64,000 nt of DNA, taken from assembly GCA_900618795.1 (NCBI GenBank), contig UYJD01000011.1:248001-312000 (forward strand), read 5' to 3'. Below, piece by piece: positions 33,383-46,388 of the stretch (position 1 is its first letter; each line of letters starts with the position of its first letter). Source of the stretch: Cyanodermella asteris (taxonomy: Eukaryota; Ascomycota; Lecanoromycetes; Ostropales; Stictidaceae). The notes below the pieces were generated by a model that saw only the letters and a program-made list of their open reading frames with translations, did not search any database and was not told the origin of the DNA. The position numbers and the translations under genes were made by a program.

Positions 33383-36300
33383 TGAACCTGGCAGCAAGCA
33401 GCGATCGTGCGACGGGAGGACTCGGAGAGGGGCCAAAAGAAGAGCCTGACATTCTTAGCGACGGCGACCAGTCAGACGCCCACGAGAGTAACAGGCATCC
33501 GTGGCGTTTCTCTGATGCTTGGTCCCCCTCTGTCTCCCCGAGCCCAGGCGGCTGCATATACATGCCACCAGCGTCTCCGCAGACCTTTCGGGAGCGGAGG
33601 GTTCGGCGCGATACCGGATATCCATGAACGGAAGGCGGAGAGACTGTGGAAGGATCGCTGGGTGGTGGTCTTCTGAACGCCCTCGCCTCATCACCGATAG
33701 GCTGTCTGTGATCGCAGTTGAGTGCGAAGGCGCCCAGCTCCAGGGCATTTATACATGACGCCCCGCCGACACCATACTGATCGGAGAGCCTAGCGATCCG
33801 TGTCCGGTCCAGGCTAATGAATGCTCAGTACCAACATCTCGGGGACTCTCGGCCGTCTTCACATAATATGATGCGGAATCAACCACCAAAGACGCGATCG
33901 AAGTTGACAGTCAACATCAACCTTAGGAATAAGCTCGGAGAACAAGGGGAGAAAATTGCGGACATGAAAGAGCGTTCCCAGCAATAAGGCCGACATGAGG
34001 GCGCGGGCCATGGTACAAGCACAAAGCGAGCTCAGTATGCAGGTCATACAACAACAAAGTGGCTTGAGCGGCCAGTCTGGAAAGCAGAAGTGCGAAGCGA
34101 AAACGCCTTGGAGCAGCCCATCATCTACAAACTCTCACCGTCCGATAGATATGGCATCCCTCACAGCATAATACCCCGTTACTGGGAAGTCCGAAGCGCG
34201 TTCCAAATTAAACGCAAAAGGGAGATCAGGCTAAAAGAACGAAACCAGTCCGTAAGGGCTCTCGATCGGTTCACGCTTTCCGGAACAGTTCGTGTGACCG
34301 ACAAGAAACGAGACTTGCGCAGTACTCGCCCTGCCTCTTTGAAACAGGAAGGGATACTGATGGTAGAGGAAACCGGCCATGATTAACGCGAGGTTCAGCC
34401 TAGCGTGCAGATGAGTCCCTTGGAACGGCTACGGATGATAGCAATCCGGCACAAGTGAAGGTCAGCTTCTTGACGATGCTTCAAAGCTGAACTTACACCG
34501 GACTCGTCTGTTGCGGTCTCTTGAACTGGTGGAATATGGCAAATTCATGCCCAGCAACCATTGCCGATTACAATGTTGAGTACGGTGATTGGGCACATGA
34601 TTAATACAATAATCGACCACATAAACGAGCACATGAGTGACCACTTACTTGACTACAAAGGTCAGATACAGAGTTTCGTGCACAACAGAACGATTGACTG
34701 CGTGGGTGATCGCGAAGGGATAAGCGAATTTTGAACCTACCTCGGTGCCTGACTCGACAGACACGTCCTTTTCACAATCGTATCGACGAACATCACTATC
34801 GTATAAGCACGCGCAGAGAAGACAGAAGAAGCCGGAACACTCTCCAGACTCCTGGCACATCAGCCATACCCCGTTCACACCCGTCGTCAGAATCCTAACC
34901 CACACCTTCACCATCCTTCTCCGTTCCGTTCCAGCCCCAAGAAGACCCAGGACCACAGCACCGGGAAGCACGATCGATCCCAAACAGCCGACCACGTTCC
35001 CCACGCATCGTACACGCGCATCAGGGACCACAAGATAAACTTTCGACAGCCCCCGTAGGTACGGCCTGTACGTAGTTTTACCAGCCAATAAAAAGGGCTC
35101 AAAAAAAAGCCCCGTACAATACCCGCACTCTTCCAGAAAAGCGGAGCAAAAGACCCAAAAAGGGGAGACGACGAAGGGACCGGGGCAAAGCGAGGGGCTC
35201 GCGTGCTGGAGCACGCACAGACGGGCTGAACAAGCTCGTAGTGGATTGCACGGGGGGAACTACCTACTGATGGAAAGAAAGTGCCAGGAGCGGGCAAGGC
35301 GTTTTGCGGGATGGAAAGTGAAGTTTTCAGATTGGGTGAATAATGGAGAAGCAAAGCCGGGGGGCGGGGGAGGATTTCCGTACCCGGCAAAAAATGGCTT
35401 TCACGTTGAATTCAGATGGACATGTGTAAGGGTTCACATGTCGTCGTCGAGCTGCCAGAATCTTGCCTGTTGGTACGACTCGAAAGTGAGAAACGAGCAG
35501 AAGCGACACGTGGGAAAGCCTCCAGCTGAATACAGCGTCGGTTGCGTTTGATAACCGAGCGGATACGATGCGCCTTTCAGACGGTAGGTCGCCGACGACG
35601 ACGATGCTGCCATAAGCAAGCTTGCACCGAAGCATTACTACAACCCGGCCTATCAAGCTCATGCGAAACGCAAGGGACCGGGCACTATTTTCTTCGAGTG
35701 AGCAAGCTCAAAGGCTGTTCAGAATTACCACCACATTCCCAGCTCGGCGCGCGAGCGGGGGCCCTGGTCATCCACCATTCCTGTAGTCGCTTCCCCACTA
35801 CCCTGATGTGCTAGCATGCTTGAATAAGTACCTATCTGCTTATATTCTAGTGCTTACCACTCTGCCTCGCTGAGCGGCGCGGGCCTCAGCACGTGTCGTA
35901 ACGTGCTGCATGCGACCCCCGTCTGTCGCTGACCCAAGTGCTTACCGTCAGGCTCGTCAAAGGCGGAAAAGTCACCAATTCACCGCGGGGAGCCACGAGC
36001 TCGAGACTGGCCCAACAACGCGAGCGGGAACATCGTGCGTACGACGTAGCAACGCGAGGCGCATGGCGATGTCCGGTTTCGTTCATGAAGGGTATATTTG
36101 CCGGCACAAATACCTTTGAGGGTTGCGATGATGGCCTCGCGAAGTAAAGTCAAACCATAAATTTGCGCCATGCCGGGGAAAGGGGAAACGTGGAACGGTG
36201 AGAATCAAGACATGTCAGCCCGAGCTCGCGTGTGGTTGACGGAAAGAGATATAGTTGCGATGCTTTGTGTTACGGACTCAGGTCGAGGTGTCACTAGAAC

Positions 36301-39300
36301 CGCAAGGATGGATTAATTGCACGATGTGGCGCTGAGTGAACGTCCAACAGCAGCCGAAGCCGAGTAGATGGTGTTGCTTAAAGTCTCTATCCGAAGGTCA
36401 AACGAGAGATACAGACTATACGAGTGGCGGCATTTGAGCGGCCTGTAGCTCCAACGTATCTGCCGAACTGGGCTGCCTCGCACATTCGGACATGCCAGCT
36501 GCCGGCGCCGGAAGTTCAGCGGCATTTCGAAGAACCTTTCTCGTTCTAGCTGGGTTCCGTGAAGATTAGCTAGCGGTACTTCGCCTCTTCAACGGAGCTT
36601 CGCGAACGGCCAGGCCTGGTGCTAGAGGCAGGACAACGCAACGCTTCACTTCCACGCTACGGCGTGTCGGGAATGGGCCCGGCTGCAGCGTCGGATTGGG
36701 TCTCTCATTGACCACGTGGACGGCTTGCACCATTTTTGATGCCGAGCATCATAAAAAAATCGACGATGTCCGTATCAGCGAATCCAATCTGCAATTTGCG
36801 AGGGAGTCGTGCTCTGTCGGATCAGCAAACGTGATGCCGCAGCACGAAGCTTGCTTAGATCATCTCGGGGCAAACAAGCCTGATAAAGCGGCGTGCCACC
36901 AGCGACTGATTGGTACAGAACCCGACCATCTGCCATGAACCACTGTGCACAATGCCTACCGAGAGAGCATGTCCAAGCATTTGATGACTCAGCTGTAACT
37001 GGGATCGAAGTACGACGACATCGCGCGTGAGTTCAGATTGTCGAACCGTAGTGGTGGTTCCACTGAGCACCGCTGGGCTCCCTGTGAAAGAGCCACGACC
37101 GGTGATGATATTCACAACGTCAACGTCTTTGGACTGTCTCTAGCCCGATATGACAACATACATGCAACGTTATTGCATCCCTGGAACTTGATCCGCTGCA
37201 TAATTGCCGGGAAAGCCGTGGATGATCATTCTGCGCAAGCAATATGAAGATCTGCACTGCTCACAGCGCCAATAGCAGAACCTCTCACAAATTGTATGAT
37301 AATAACAAAATCAAAGTCCCGAACGTTGTCTGTCTCAGACGCGATTGCGCTCAGTGCTTCAACCCTGTATGTCGATGTCATTTCCTCTTCTTGATGTCAT
37401 AGGTAGCATCCGAATGATGATCACGCACCTGACATTCCTTTGCTGCGTCCTTGGACGTTATTTCGCCGAGGATTATTCTGTTTGGAAGGCGATGAGCAGG
37501 CAAGATTTGCGTACGCCGGCAGATAGTACAGGTTGCTCGTCGAAGCACGCGGTGCTGATCATGTGCAGCTCCGCTCGTTGCCCCTGTCCGGACCCTGAAA
37601 AGGCAGACAGGTGGAATGAAGGCTGGGTTCAGAATGCGAAGGCAGGGGCCGCGATAAGTCAGACCATTTCAGTAGCGAAGAAGGCTGCACAGATGGCATT
37701 GACATGGAGTTTCTGTGGGACCACACCGAGCACAAGCTCAGCACGGCGTGAAGGTGATGAGCGTGCTGTCAAAGCAGCAGCGTCGTGAGTGCCGTATTCA
37801 GCCGGCTGGCAGTGGAAGAGCAAAAAGGCAAAAAGTGGGCAAAGGAGGTCGCTGAGTGGACTCAGGGCATGACGTCTGCTGCGGCTTGGCACACAAGCGC
37901 GGGCCAGCGAGTGTCTGCAGCTTATCAGCGCATCCCTTTGGTGCATCTCTCACTGCTATCTGACAGACTCTGTTCTGAGCGTCTCGCTCGCTCGCAGGCT
38001 GCTTTAGGACGCGATGACATTTGAGATGCGCGTTTGTGTGACAGCTGCATCGTCATTTGCTCAGCGGGGCCAGCACTACAACGGCAATCAAACAGCACAA
38101 CGAGAACGGCCGGCACACGCAATTCCTTCTTTGGCACTGCCGACACGAGACGAGTATTGCAGGCCAAGAGATACAGCACATTCAGCATCTTGCTCATGGA
38201 CCCTGCCTCGTTCCGCGCCGTGAAACGCTACCAATCGGCTGGCATTGAATAAGCTTGTGAGCGTGACTCGAGAGGGGCAGCCGGCAACCGCGACTTGGGC
38301 AGATTGCTGGCACCACACACATTGAGCCCTCAACATTCACTCATTTCATTGCCTGCCTTATCTGATCAGGCCGGCTTTTAGTACAACGGCATCATGGCTC
38401 TAAACAGCTGGGATCAGGACGAACAACTCAACGACCGTGCTGTTGTCTGGCATTTCACTGGGCGTACTAAGCTAGTTCGGGATCTACGAGAACTGTAGAC
38501 AACAGCGGAGGGGCGTGTCCATCTGGCCACTTATCGTGGACGAGCCACCAGATGTCCGACGATGGCATGCTACGCTGTTGCTGTAACAAGCTGCAGGCGG
38601 GAGAGAAGTCATATACATGCAATAGCCACCGTGTGCCTGATTTTAGGATGCCCCGCTTCTCACTGCCCTTGCAAAGGTGGGTCGCCATTGGTGGGCCTGG
38701 TATAAGGATAAGAACACATCTGGATGCTAGGCGGCAGATGGAGGGGTGGATTGGGAGGAGACTTTTGGGGAACACAAGCGCCACGGCCACGAGGGCGGTA
38801 GCTGAAGCCCGTCACGGAGGATGCAGCGGAAGGCTCTCGACTGTCGTTGCCAAAGGTCATGCGCGTCCAGGCCGACGCCTCTGACATGTTCTTAGCCAGG
38901 CCAGCGAAAAGGAGTAGGCATAGACGAGATGAGGCTGTCTGTCACAGACCGTCAGGAACCGAGATGGGTCGTCGAGCGGAGGACAGTCTCAAAGGAGCAA
39001 TGGCCAAGTGAGTAGCTCGAGCTGTCACTACGGCGTGTAGAGCTTAAAGACTGCAAGCTGTTGGAAAGTCGCTGTGGCCGGTCTTCGCAGCATGCATGGG
39101 AGAGCACGGGCTGTTTGCAGAACATAAGCACCGTCACGTCCACAGCGTTCCACTTCTGCTCCTAGAGTTGCGAGACCCTTATTTTTCCCAAGACGCGGAT
39201 CACCCATTGAAATCACCTCGGTATATTACTCAGTCCAAAGAGGAGGAAGCAGGCGCATCCGTAGACAGTACGCGTCTCCACATACAGACGACGGCGCATC

Positions 39301-40224
39301 GCAATTATACAGTCCGCAGAAGGCCAGAGACGCAGGCATCGCAGCAGTTTGTGCGTCAGAGAGACGACGATCCTGCTTCGCTGCTTTAGAAGAGGGAGGC
39401 ATCTGACATTCGGGAGCTGGGAACGTCGTCGACTTCGGCGAGCGGGCGGGCGATCCCTGTGCGCCTGTCTTTATCCAGCTAAAGCGCCCCCCAGCAGCTC
39501 TGCCCGTTTTCCCTTTTCTCTTCCCGACACCACGAAACACGTCCACCTCCATCAGCCCTCCCTCCCACTTGACTCGAGCTGGAGCCGATATACCTGCACC
39601 CTGCATCCTGCTTCCATTCGAGGCAGCATCGCTTCCAGAACACCACACTCACGATAATATCCCTCGAGCTCTCTCAGCACTCGCAGCTCGCCTGTGGCAG
39701 AGCCGCATCGTCACCGGGCCATCTTCACGGTCGCAGCTGCTAACGGCAGCACTCCCCCCTCGTCGACGAACCCTTTACACATCACGCCGCATCTGCCCAC
39801 GGCTCCGAATACGCAAGACCTCCAATTTGCACTCTTGCACGGCGTCACTTCACTCGACACTAGCCCTGCATACCCATTCTCCGCCATAAAACAGAGTTCG
39901 CGCTGTCTGCCGCCGTTGACGTTGCTTACCGTCCGACATCAGCAGTATCGCCGATTGCCTCCACCCATCACCCCTTTGTGCCGGTTGCACGCTACAAGGG
40001 TCTCGACTTCCTCAGCGCCGCAGCACAAGCGATTTCAAAGGCCTAGCCGTCCTCCACATCCCGTTGCACGCCACTGTACACCACAAACAGACCGACCTCG
40101 TTCGAGGAGCATTGGACCAAGATCAACAGCGCGGGCTTTGGTTAGAATATATCTGACGGAGTTCGGGTTCTGTGTCTTACACACTTGTCGAGTCTTTTCG
40201 GTGGAGCCTGTCGTCACACGCACA
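33383..40224. other. 6.8-kb gene-poor region
   Basis: No open frame here shows a domain, a signal peptide or a believable exon chain. Candidates such as 34645-35214 minus, 37345-37788 plus and 39226-39648 minus are overlapped by equally long frames on the other strand. The last 530 bases before the SCOC-like gene are pyrimidine-rich and open in its frame but lack an ATG, which suggests a long 5' leader. Transposon or RNA features were looked for and not seen. Confidence 0.5.
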
Positions 40225-40656
40225 ATGTCGGCAGTCTCGAGTCCAGTTCCGACAGCTACGCAACCGCATGAACACCTGCAACGCAGCGACAGTCAAGCAT
40301 CTGCCGAGAGCGTTTCCTCGAATTCCTCCCGTGGACGCACTCCGCTTCGAGGTGACGGCTCCAATGACACAAGCAACGACAACTTTCCTCCCGGTGATGC
40401 CCGAGGTATGAGCCCACGACGCTCTGTGCCTGAGTGCGGGGCTCTGGAGGATGCCACCCGTGCTGCTGTTCGTCAACACGCTCGACAGATGCAGCTCGAT
40501 CTTCTTGAGATCGCCGAAAGCATCGAGCTTGTGCGTGCGGATCACGACAAGCTTGAGAAGCAGAATTTGGCGCTCCAGGACTACATTGGCAACCTGACGA
40601 GGAGCGTCGGAAGGGAAGCACCCAAGAAGAAGACCGGCAAGAAAGTACGCTCATGA
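40225..40656 (+). CDS. SCOC-like short coiled-coil protein
   Basis: ATG 40225 is the first ATG in a frame that is open for 531 bases upstream. The product has 143 residues. The first 70 are Ser-rich and disordered. A coiled coil spans about 80-127 (QLDLLEIAESIELVRADHDK; QNLALQDYIGNLTRS). A basic Lys-rich tail follows. The heptad pattern and the QDYIGNL end match the short coiled-coil (SCOC/SLOC1, DUF2205) family. Known members bind Golgi Arl GTPases and affect membrane traffic and autophagy. There are no introns. Confidence 0.75.
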   Translation: MSAVSSPVPTATQPHEHLQRSDSQASAESVSSNSSRGRTPLRGDGSNDTSNDNFPPGDARGMSPRRSVPECGALEDATRAAVRQHARQMQLDLLEIAESIELVRADHDKLEKQNLALQDYIGNLTRSVGREAPKKKTGKKVRS

Positions 40657-42203
40657 TATCCCCTTGCGCCGGACGGCTTCGACAGCCATTCGGCGGATCC
40701 CTAAACCTTCGGTGTCTGTCTCGACAAGCAGCACTGTACGCTTCACTTCACGAAATGACTTACGACCCTCCTCATCCTCACATCATCGATACCAGCATCA
40801 ACGTCAACCTACAAACATTCTCTTCATCATACTTGCGACGTTTCGACCTCAAACCGTACTCCAAGCGGCATTCAAGCATTGCATCGCGCATGGCGGACCG
40901 GGTGGGAGTTCTAATTTTCTACTGCATACTTACCGACCAAATAGGGATGGTCCGCAAACCTTGGCGCTACCGTTTCATCTGCTGCCTGCACCGTAACAGA
41001 AGGACTCGCAAAGCAAGGCTCAAGATGGATCAGGTTATTTGATGTGCATTCTATTGTACCAAGTCTCGAAGATTGAAACTTGGGTGATAGTCTAGCAGGA
41101 TCCGCGACGACAGCTACCACCTGTATGATACTATTGAATCAAGCACCATCAACTTGAATTTTGCTCCACAAAGTTCCAATGTAGAGACCGTTTTTCCGTG
41201 GAAAGATAATACCCAACGGGTTCCCTGCAATTATCCCGAGACATGACACAAGTCAGCACGAGACCGTGTCTCTCGGAGTTCCCACACCCTAAAACTCAAT
41301 CTTCTCGACCCTGAATCCCTGATACGAGCGCCCCTGCACAGACCAAGAAACGGCAAAACCTACAAGGAGGATTCGCAGTTCGTCAATCGTCGCTTTCGCC
41401 ACTCAGCCGCAACGATTTCATCATCGTCGACAGTTCGCCACTCAGAACCCGTCGATGCGCAAGATTTACAGCCGTAGTTTCCCGTGCTCTTGCGCCTCCA
41501 GCTGGTGAAACGTTGTTCGTATTCAGCAATTTGATAATCCGAAAGAAGGAATTTTCCATCGGTCAAACCCCTTTCCCGTGGTTCTGAAACCAAAAATCGG
41601 CAAAAAACTGGCGTCCAAACCGGACCCCCCCCCCAAAAAAAGAGGACCAATAATCACTTTTGAAAAACGTTCAGCGCGGACGAAGGATGGCTGCTGTAAG
41701 CTTGCGTAACGCGGGTTTCTTGGCTTTCGTCTTCTCGAGAGGCTCCCGCTGGTGGGTTTAGATTCCAAGCTGTGGGTGGATCCGGTGGGTCGGAGTTTTC
41801 TGAGGCTGCTGGGTTTTGGGGGTTCCGAGCGGGTGGCCGAGCGTTCGGAATGGTCTGAGTCGTGAGTTCACGACAACTTCGTTTGCCTTTGCACGGGCGC
41901 AAACGGGAGTGAACATGCTTTCAACATGGAGTAATGTGGTGGGTTCTACTTGGAGGCGAGCTTCAGAGCGGACCGACAGTAGTCTTGGTCAAAGTATGCT
42001 CACAAAGACATGCTGAATGACGTTCTTGGTGCTTCATTAGTAGGACACAACTGGCGGCAGCTGCTTTCACTGTCAATTGCCAAAGCTTGTCTCGCAAACA
42101 CCGCTTACTTGCAAACTCAATTCTGGTGCGTGTGTGAGACGAACGAATTCCGGCTTGTGTCTGTATACATGGCCTTGTTTTCTGTGCAACTGTCGAAACC
42201 TTA
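40657..42203. other. Convergent spacer
   Basis: 1.5 kb between the SCOC-like gene (plus) and the minus-strand membrane protein. It contains a short C-run/A-run junction at about 41626-41643. No gene is seen. Confidence 0.55.
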
Positions 42204-43567
42204 TCACTGCATGAGTCTCGAATTCTCCCCGACACTACTGTACTCTGCTGCGTTCTGCGAAAAGTACAGAGGCGACCGTACGGCCGGCGTGCTCGACGTA
42301 CGCTGTCCTCGATCCGACCTCGAATATGAGGCTGAAGATCGCGGCGGACTCCCGACCGGCTTCCTTTGGATCCGCCACGGTGGCTGTGGGGTATCTTGTA
42401 TGGACGAGGCTTGAGACGACGGTGGCGAGCGAGTCCCCCCCGCCAACGGAACCTTCTCAGTCGTCGAGCCATCCTCGTCGATTCGTTTTCGAAGGCGGCG
42501 TCTGCAGAATACGGGTATCACCCTGAAGGGGGAAAAAATTTCAATCAGTAACTTCATGGTCATTTGTTGCACAAAAAGCCCGTGACTTTTTTTTTTAATG
42601 TTCACTTACCAGCAGAGAAGCAGTGCTGCTCCGGCGGCAGATCCGGCGGCAACCCCAATTTTGCCGGCCGTCGTGAGGTCGGTGTGGAACGGTGGCGATG
42701 CTGAAGGCGCTCCCGACGTGGGTGTGGGCTGCGCTGAGGCTGTAGGTCCTCCGACACCCGTGCTCGGTTCCTGAGCGCTCGACGCCGCGGTGGTGATGGT
42801 TGTTGCGGCGCCGGTCCGGCTCGCAGGAATAGACGCTGTTCCCGGGACCGGGGTGGACGAAAGCTGAACGCTGCGTGTGTTCGATGTTTGGACGTTGGTG
42901 GGTGTCTGTGTCAGTCTCGTCGAGGGCTTCGTGGAGACTTTCGAGGTAGCCTCGTTTATCGTCGTCGTGCCGGGCTGGATGCTGGGTTTCATCGTCGTCG
43001 GCCTTGTGGTTGGAAGTGCACTCCCATCCGGTATGCTGATCATCGCCAGTGCTGTGGTTGTCTGACTAGGCTGTGGAGCCGTGCTCGTATCGTTTCGTGT
43101 CGAAGTGATACTGCCCGGGTTCAACGAAAGAGTTGAAGAATAAGTTGCGATCGTCATAGAGAGAATTTGGCGAGGAGAGAGAGTCGAGGGTGCACGTTGC
43201 GACGTTTGTACGGTTGTTGGCTCGATTGAAGAGAAAGCTTCTGTACTACCGACGATGACTGAACGAGGAATGGAGGAAGGCGATCCTGGTGGGAAGGCCC
43301 AACCATCGAGCTGGAAAAGCGTGAGCCTTTGCATTCAACATTGACTGATAGGTTCTTAGCAGGGACGTGGTCATGAAAGCTGTACATGATCGGCAGCAAT
43401 TGAGCACGCCCTGGAAGAGCCACCTGGAGTAAGAGCCTCAACGATGAGGCCTCACGTGCTCTTATTTCGGGAGACGCTGATGTACATACTCGAAAAGTCC
43501 ATGTACCTGCCAGCAACACGACGAGCGCAGAACGCAGCAGCCCAACAGACGTGATCATCTTCATCAT
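42204..43567 (-). CDS. Ser/Thr-rich single-pass membrane protein (mucin-like)
   Basis: Proposed exons: 43567-43507, 43423-43386, 43310-42610 and 42522-42204. Introns are 83, 75 and 87 bp, starting GTACAT, GTACAG and GTAAGT and ending CTCCAG, TTTCCAG and TTCAG. The frame closes exactly, giving 372 residues. A signal peptide (MMKMITSVGLLRSALVVLLA) precedes a Ser/Thr/Pro-rich ectodomain of about 210 residues with potential for heavy O-mannosylation. A transmembrane helix (TAGKIGVAAGSAAGAALLLC) is completed across the last intron and followed by a CRRRLRKR stop-transfer patch and a hydrophilic tail. The layout resembles fungal Wsc/Mid2-type wall-stress sensors, without a recognised extracellular domain. 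The last junction is well supported; the first two are less certain. Confidence 0.6.
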
Positions 43568-44229
43568 CGCCCGTCTTGAGCACTGATGAGTATTTGAGAA
43601 GTGGCTCAAACCCACGACATCGGTGTTCGAATTGAGGAACAAGAAGTCAGAATTCGATCGCAGTCTTCTAACCTTGCATATTCGAGCGCAGCCTCGCATG
43701 TGTCAAAGCAGGCTGGTACGACAACAAACGGGCCATCCCGCATGAGTCTAACCATGAGCAAAGCCATTCATGGGCTTTTCGGCTGCATGTGGCTTGATCA
43801 AGGTAGGAACAGAAGGCTGAGCGGCACCGCTTCAAGTCCGGAGTCTCGGTGTTCATCCTCAGTTGCACTTCTTCAAGCCTACCAAAAGTGTCTTGTACGT
43901 GGTTGGCCGAGGAGACACAGATTTGGCTAGACCTTACCAAGAAAATGCCGTCCTCACGCATCGACATGAATGTTTTTCCCGGCACAAAATTCCACCGTGT
44001 ACTCTTCTAGGCAAGGCTGAGTTCGGGAGGCTTCACTTCAGCCTCGTCCATCCACGAGCTGCTCATGGTGTCCACGCCGAGCGCTTACTCTCGCAATCAC
44101 CTTATCGAAACGCTGCATCTACAGCCAGCCTTGCTCTCCGATCGACTTGCTTCGCAGCGCCTCCTCTGGCAGTGACTATATCCGTCGTTGCGGCACTCGG
44201 CCTGAAGACGACCGCCTGACACCTCAATC
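43568..44229. other. Divergent promoter
   Basis: 662 bp between the minus-strand mucin-like gene and the plus-strand seven-TM gene. No gene is seen; shared regulation is possible. Confidence 0.55.
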
Positions 44230-45351
44230 ATGTCGCTGAACTGCGCCGATTTTGAACATCGTGGGAGTTTCGCCGATTTCGTGGAGCAGCTCAATTCAGC
44301 AACCAATGGAGATCTCAGCCTTGCTGCAGAATGCGCACCTCAAATCTGTAAGATTTTGTGGGAAACAGGCAACCCAGACATATCCGGCATAGGAATGGCG
44401 GTCGGGTATATCATGGCCAACGTCCTCGGGCCGGTGTTGAATTTGATGTGCGTGTATTCTCATGAAGGAAGAACATGGTGGCCCGCGAAATGTCCACACA
44501 TGTTGCACGACATGCTTGACGCCTATCACGAGTCGGCGCTGTTCTTCGCCTTTTCGATTCAGATCGCATGCATTGTGGTTCTCACCAGAGTCCTGTACGG
44601 GGTCAATGCAGACGGCATGGGTAACCTGACGGTACGGATTACGTGGACTGTGGCAACGCTCAGCATGATACCCCTGGTGTATCGTACGTTCCTGATCGAT
44701 ATCCAGGAACCGGGAAAGCAGACTCAGAAGAAGAAGAGATCGAGTGCGAGAGAGTCTTTCGTGTTTCCATTATTTGCAGTCTGCTGGGTAGTGTTCATGT
44801 GGCCCTGTCTGAGCAGGATCATAAGCACTTTCGCGCCCAGCCAGATTGGCTCAGGAGGCGACGCGGTCATCTCAGACGACGACTGGGACAAGGTGGCTGG
44901 AATGTGCAGAGTCATTTGGCCAGGTATTGCCCCTTCAACGGACTGGGCGATCAATGCAGTGGGAATTGCAGCGTCCCTGATAGTTTCCACCATGGGATTT
45001 GTCAGAATTCTTCATCACGCATCAAAAAGATGGGGGTATGACGTGCTTTCTGGGAAGGGGGCTGGCATTTTGCTCAAGCTTTGGTATTATACTCGGTTGG
45101 TCCTCTGGGCTGTTTTGCCAGCTCTGGCAAGTGCATTGATCTGGGGCTTCTTCACTTTACAGCAGTCTCAGAGGCAACTGGCAGTTGCAATCGATGCTGA
45201 TGATCAGGACTGGGAGTGGTCGTTTGGCCAGGTCATATCCGTGGCGGTCTTCGCACCTGTGCTGGTGGAGATAGTGGGAGGGATCACTGTGACGAGACAC
45301 GAGTACGAACTCACCAAAGATGATAGCAGTCATCGCGAGCACTACCACTAG
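44230..45351 (+). CDS. Seven-transmembrane fungal protein of unknown function
   Basis: Single exon of 373 residues from ATG 44230. A roughly 50-residue N-terminus contains Cys residues and the segment ETGNPDISGIGM. About seven hydrophobic helices follow, including VGYIMANVLGPVLNLMCVY, FFAFSIQIACIVVLTRVLY, VFPLFAVCWVVFMWPCLSRI and LVLWAVLPALASALIWGFF. A basic cytosolic loop (KQTQKKKRSSAR) separates helices 3 and 4. The N-terminal GNPDI(S/A)GIG motif recurs in uncharacterised filamentous-fungus membrane proteins as far as I recall. Seven helices suggest a receptor-like fold, but no known GPCR class is recognised. Confidence 0.75.
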   Translation: MSLNCADFEHRGSFADFVEQLNSATNGDLSLAAECAPQICKILWETGNPDISGIGMAVGYIMANVLGPVLNLMCVYSHEGRTWWPAKCPHMLHDMLDAYHESALFFAFSIQIACIVVLTRVLYGVNADGMGNLTVRITWTVATLSMIPLVYRTFLIDIQEPGKQTQKKKRSSARESFVFPLFAVCWVVFMWPCLSRIISTFAPSQIGSGGDAVISDDDWDKVAGMCRVIWPGIAPSTDWAINAVGIAASLIVSTMGFVRILHHASKRWGYDVLSGKGAGILLKLWYYTRLVLWAVLPALASALIWGFFTLQQSQRQLAVAIDADDQDWEWSFGQVISVAVFAPVLVEIVGGITVTRHEYELTKDDSSHREHYH

Positions 45352-46388
45352 GCCAAAAGCGCCAAAAGTGAGCCCACTAATAGCGCCCTAGCTAATAGTA
45401 GTATAAATAGTGCTTCTTCGCATGATAGCAGTGCTCGAAAGCCAAGTTTGAACTCTGGCGAACCATCCGACCTGAGCTGACTGACCATGCCACCGTATTC
45501 CTAATCTTCTCGAAGTCGGCGATGAGACCAAGCCGACCCCTGATCGTCCTCAGTTCCTGCCAAGGTCATCTCCAATCTTGGAGAACTTGACACCCTTAAC
45601 GGCAATCACGGGCGAACCTAGCTACTGCTGACAACACCCAGTCCAACGCCGTCAAGCACCTTCAGCGGAGTTCTCTAGCCTCGTTGTGTCCGATAGCCCG
45701 ATAAGCTATGCACGATCCGGCCAATTGAGCCGTGCTGGCACCGGTGGGCGAGACCATGTGTGGATGCAGAAAGCTGCGCCCCGGGCGTTTCATGCAGTTG
45801 GTGGCAGCCAATCCACGTTGTGATTGGTGGATTCAACCACACTTCTTCACAAGCGCAGAGAAAGGTCAGAACTTCTTTAGCGTTGGTGGCCCCCAAAGAT
45901 CCAAGTCAGACGGCATGTCCACCCCGCACACTCACTCAGCCCAATCAGTCAGGCTGCTCCCGATTACCCAATGCTCGGCTACGACTTTTACTCGCTTTGG
46001 GGGAGTACACCATGGCCTTAACGGGCAAGTCGCGAGAAGAGTCGACCAGCCACGCTACGGTGCTGCCGAATACGTGCAGGCTGATCTCGACCAAACGGCC
46101 TAGCTTTATTCGCCATATGCCTCACACACGGGAGCGACTGGTGGTGCGGACTTGGGCCACAGTCAGTCTTAGTGTAGTTCAGCCTCGTTGAGATGTGTGC
46201 CTGTGCGATGCAGAGTATATGCTGAACCAGCAGCCACTTTATTCAACATGCCGCTGTCCTCCTGTTTTGCCATTTGCTACTCCCGTGAGCGTTGTTTCGC
46301 GGCTCACATTCGGTGGTTACTTTCCTGAGCATTGAATTTCCTGCCTTGCTACTATGAGTGCCTCATTTCGCGTAAAGCAGCTCCGAAT
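45352..46388. other. Spacer
   Basis: 1 kb with no supported gene. Plus-strand frames at 45732-46191 overlap one another and show no domain. Confidence 0.5.

Noticed and set aside
34645-35390. Minus-strand frames of 189 and 160 residues with hydrophobic segments
   Set aside because: They overlap each other in different frames and have an antisense frame; the Cys/Phe-rich composition looks like out-of-frame reading of pyrimidine-rich sequence.
37345-37788. 147-residue plus-strand frame
   Set aside because: It starts from a chance position, shows no motif and its second half is matched by minus-strand frames of similar length.
42606-43334. Mucin-like frame taken as a complete 242-residue gene
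   Set aside because: It ends exactly at a GTAAGT donor inside a membrane helix that continues in frame in the next exon, and it lacks a signal peptide unless upstream exons are joined.
45352-46388. Remnant of a mobile element between the seven-TM gene and the large membrane protein
   Set aside because: No terminal repeats, target duplication or transposase-like residues could be seen.
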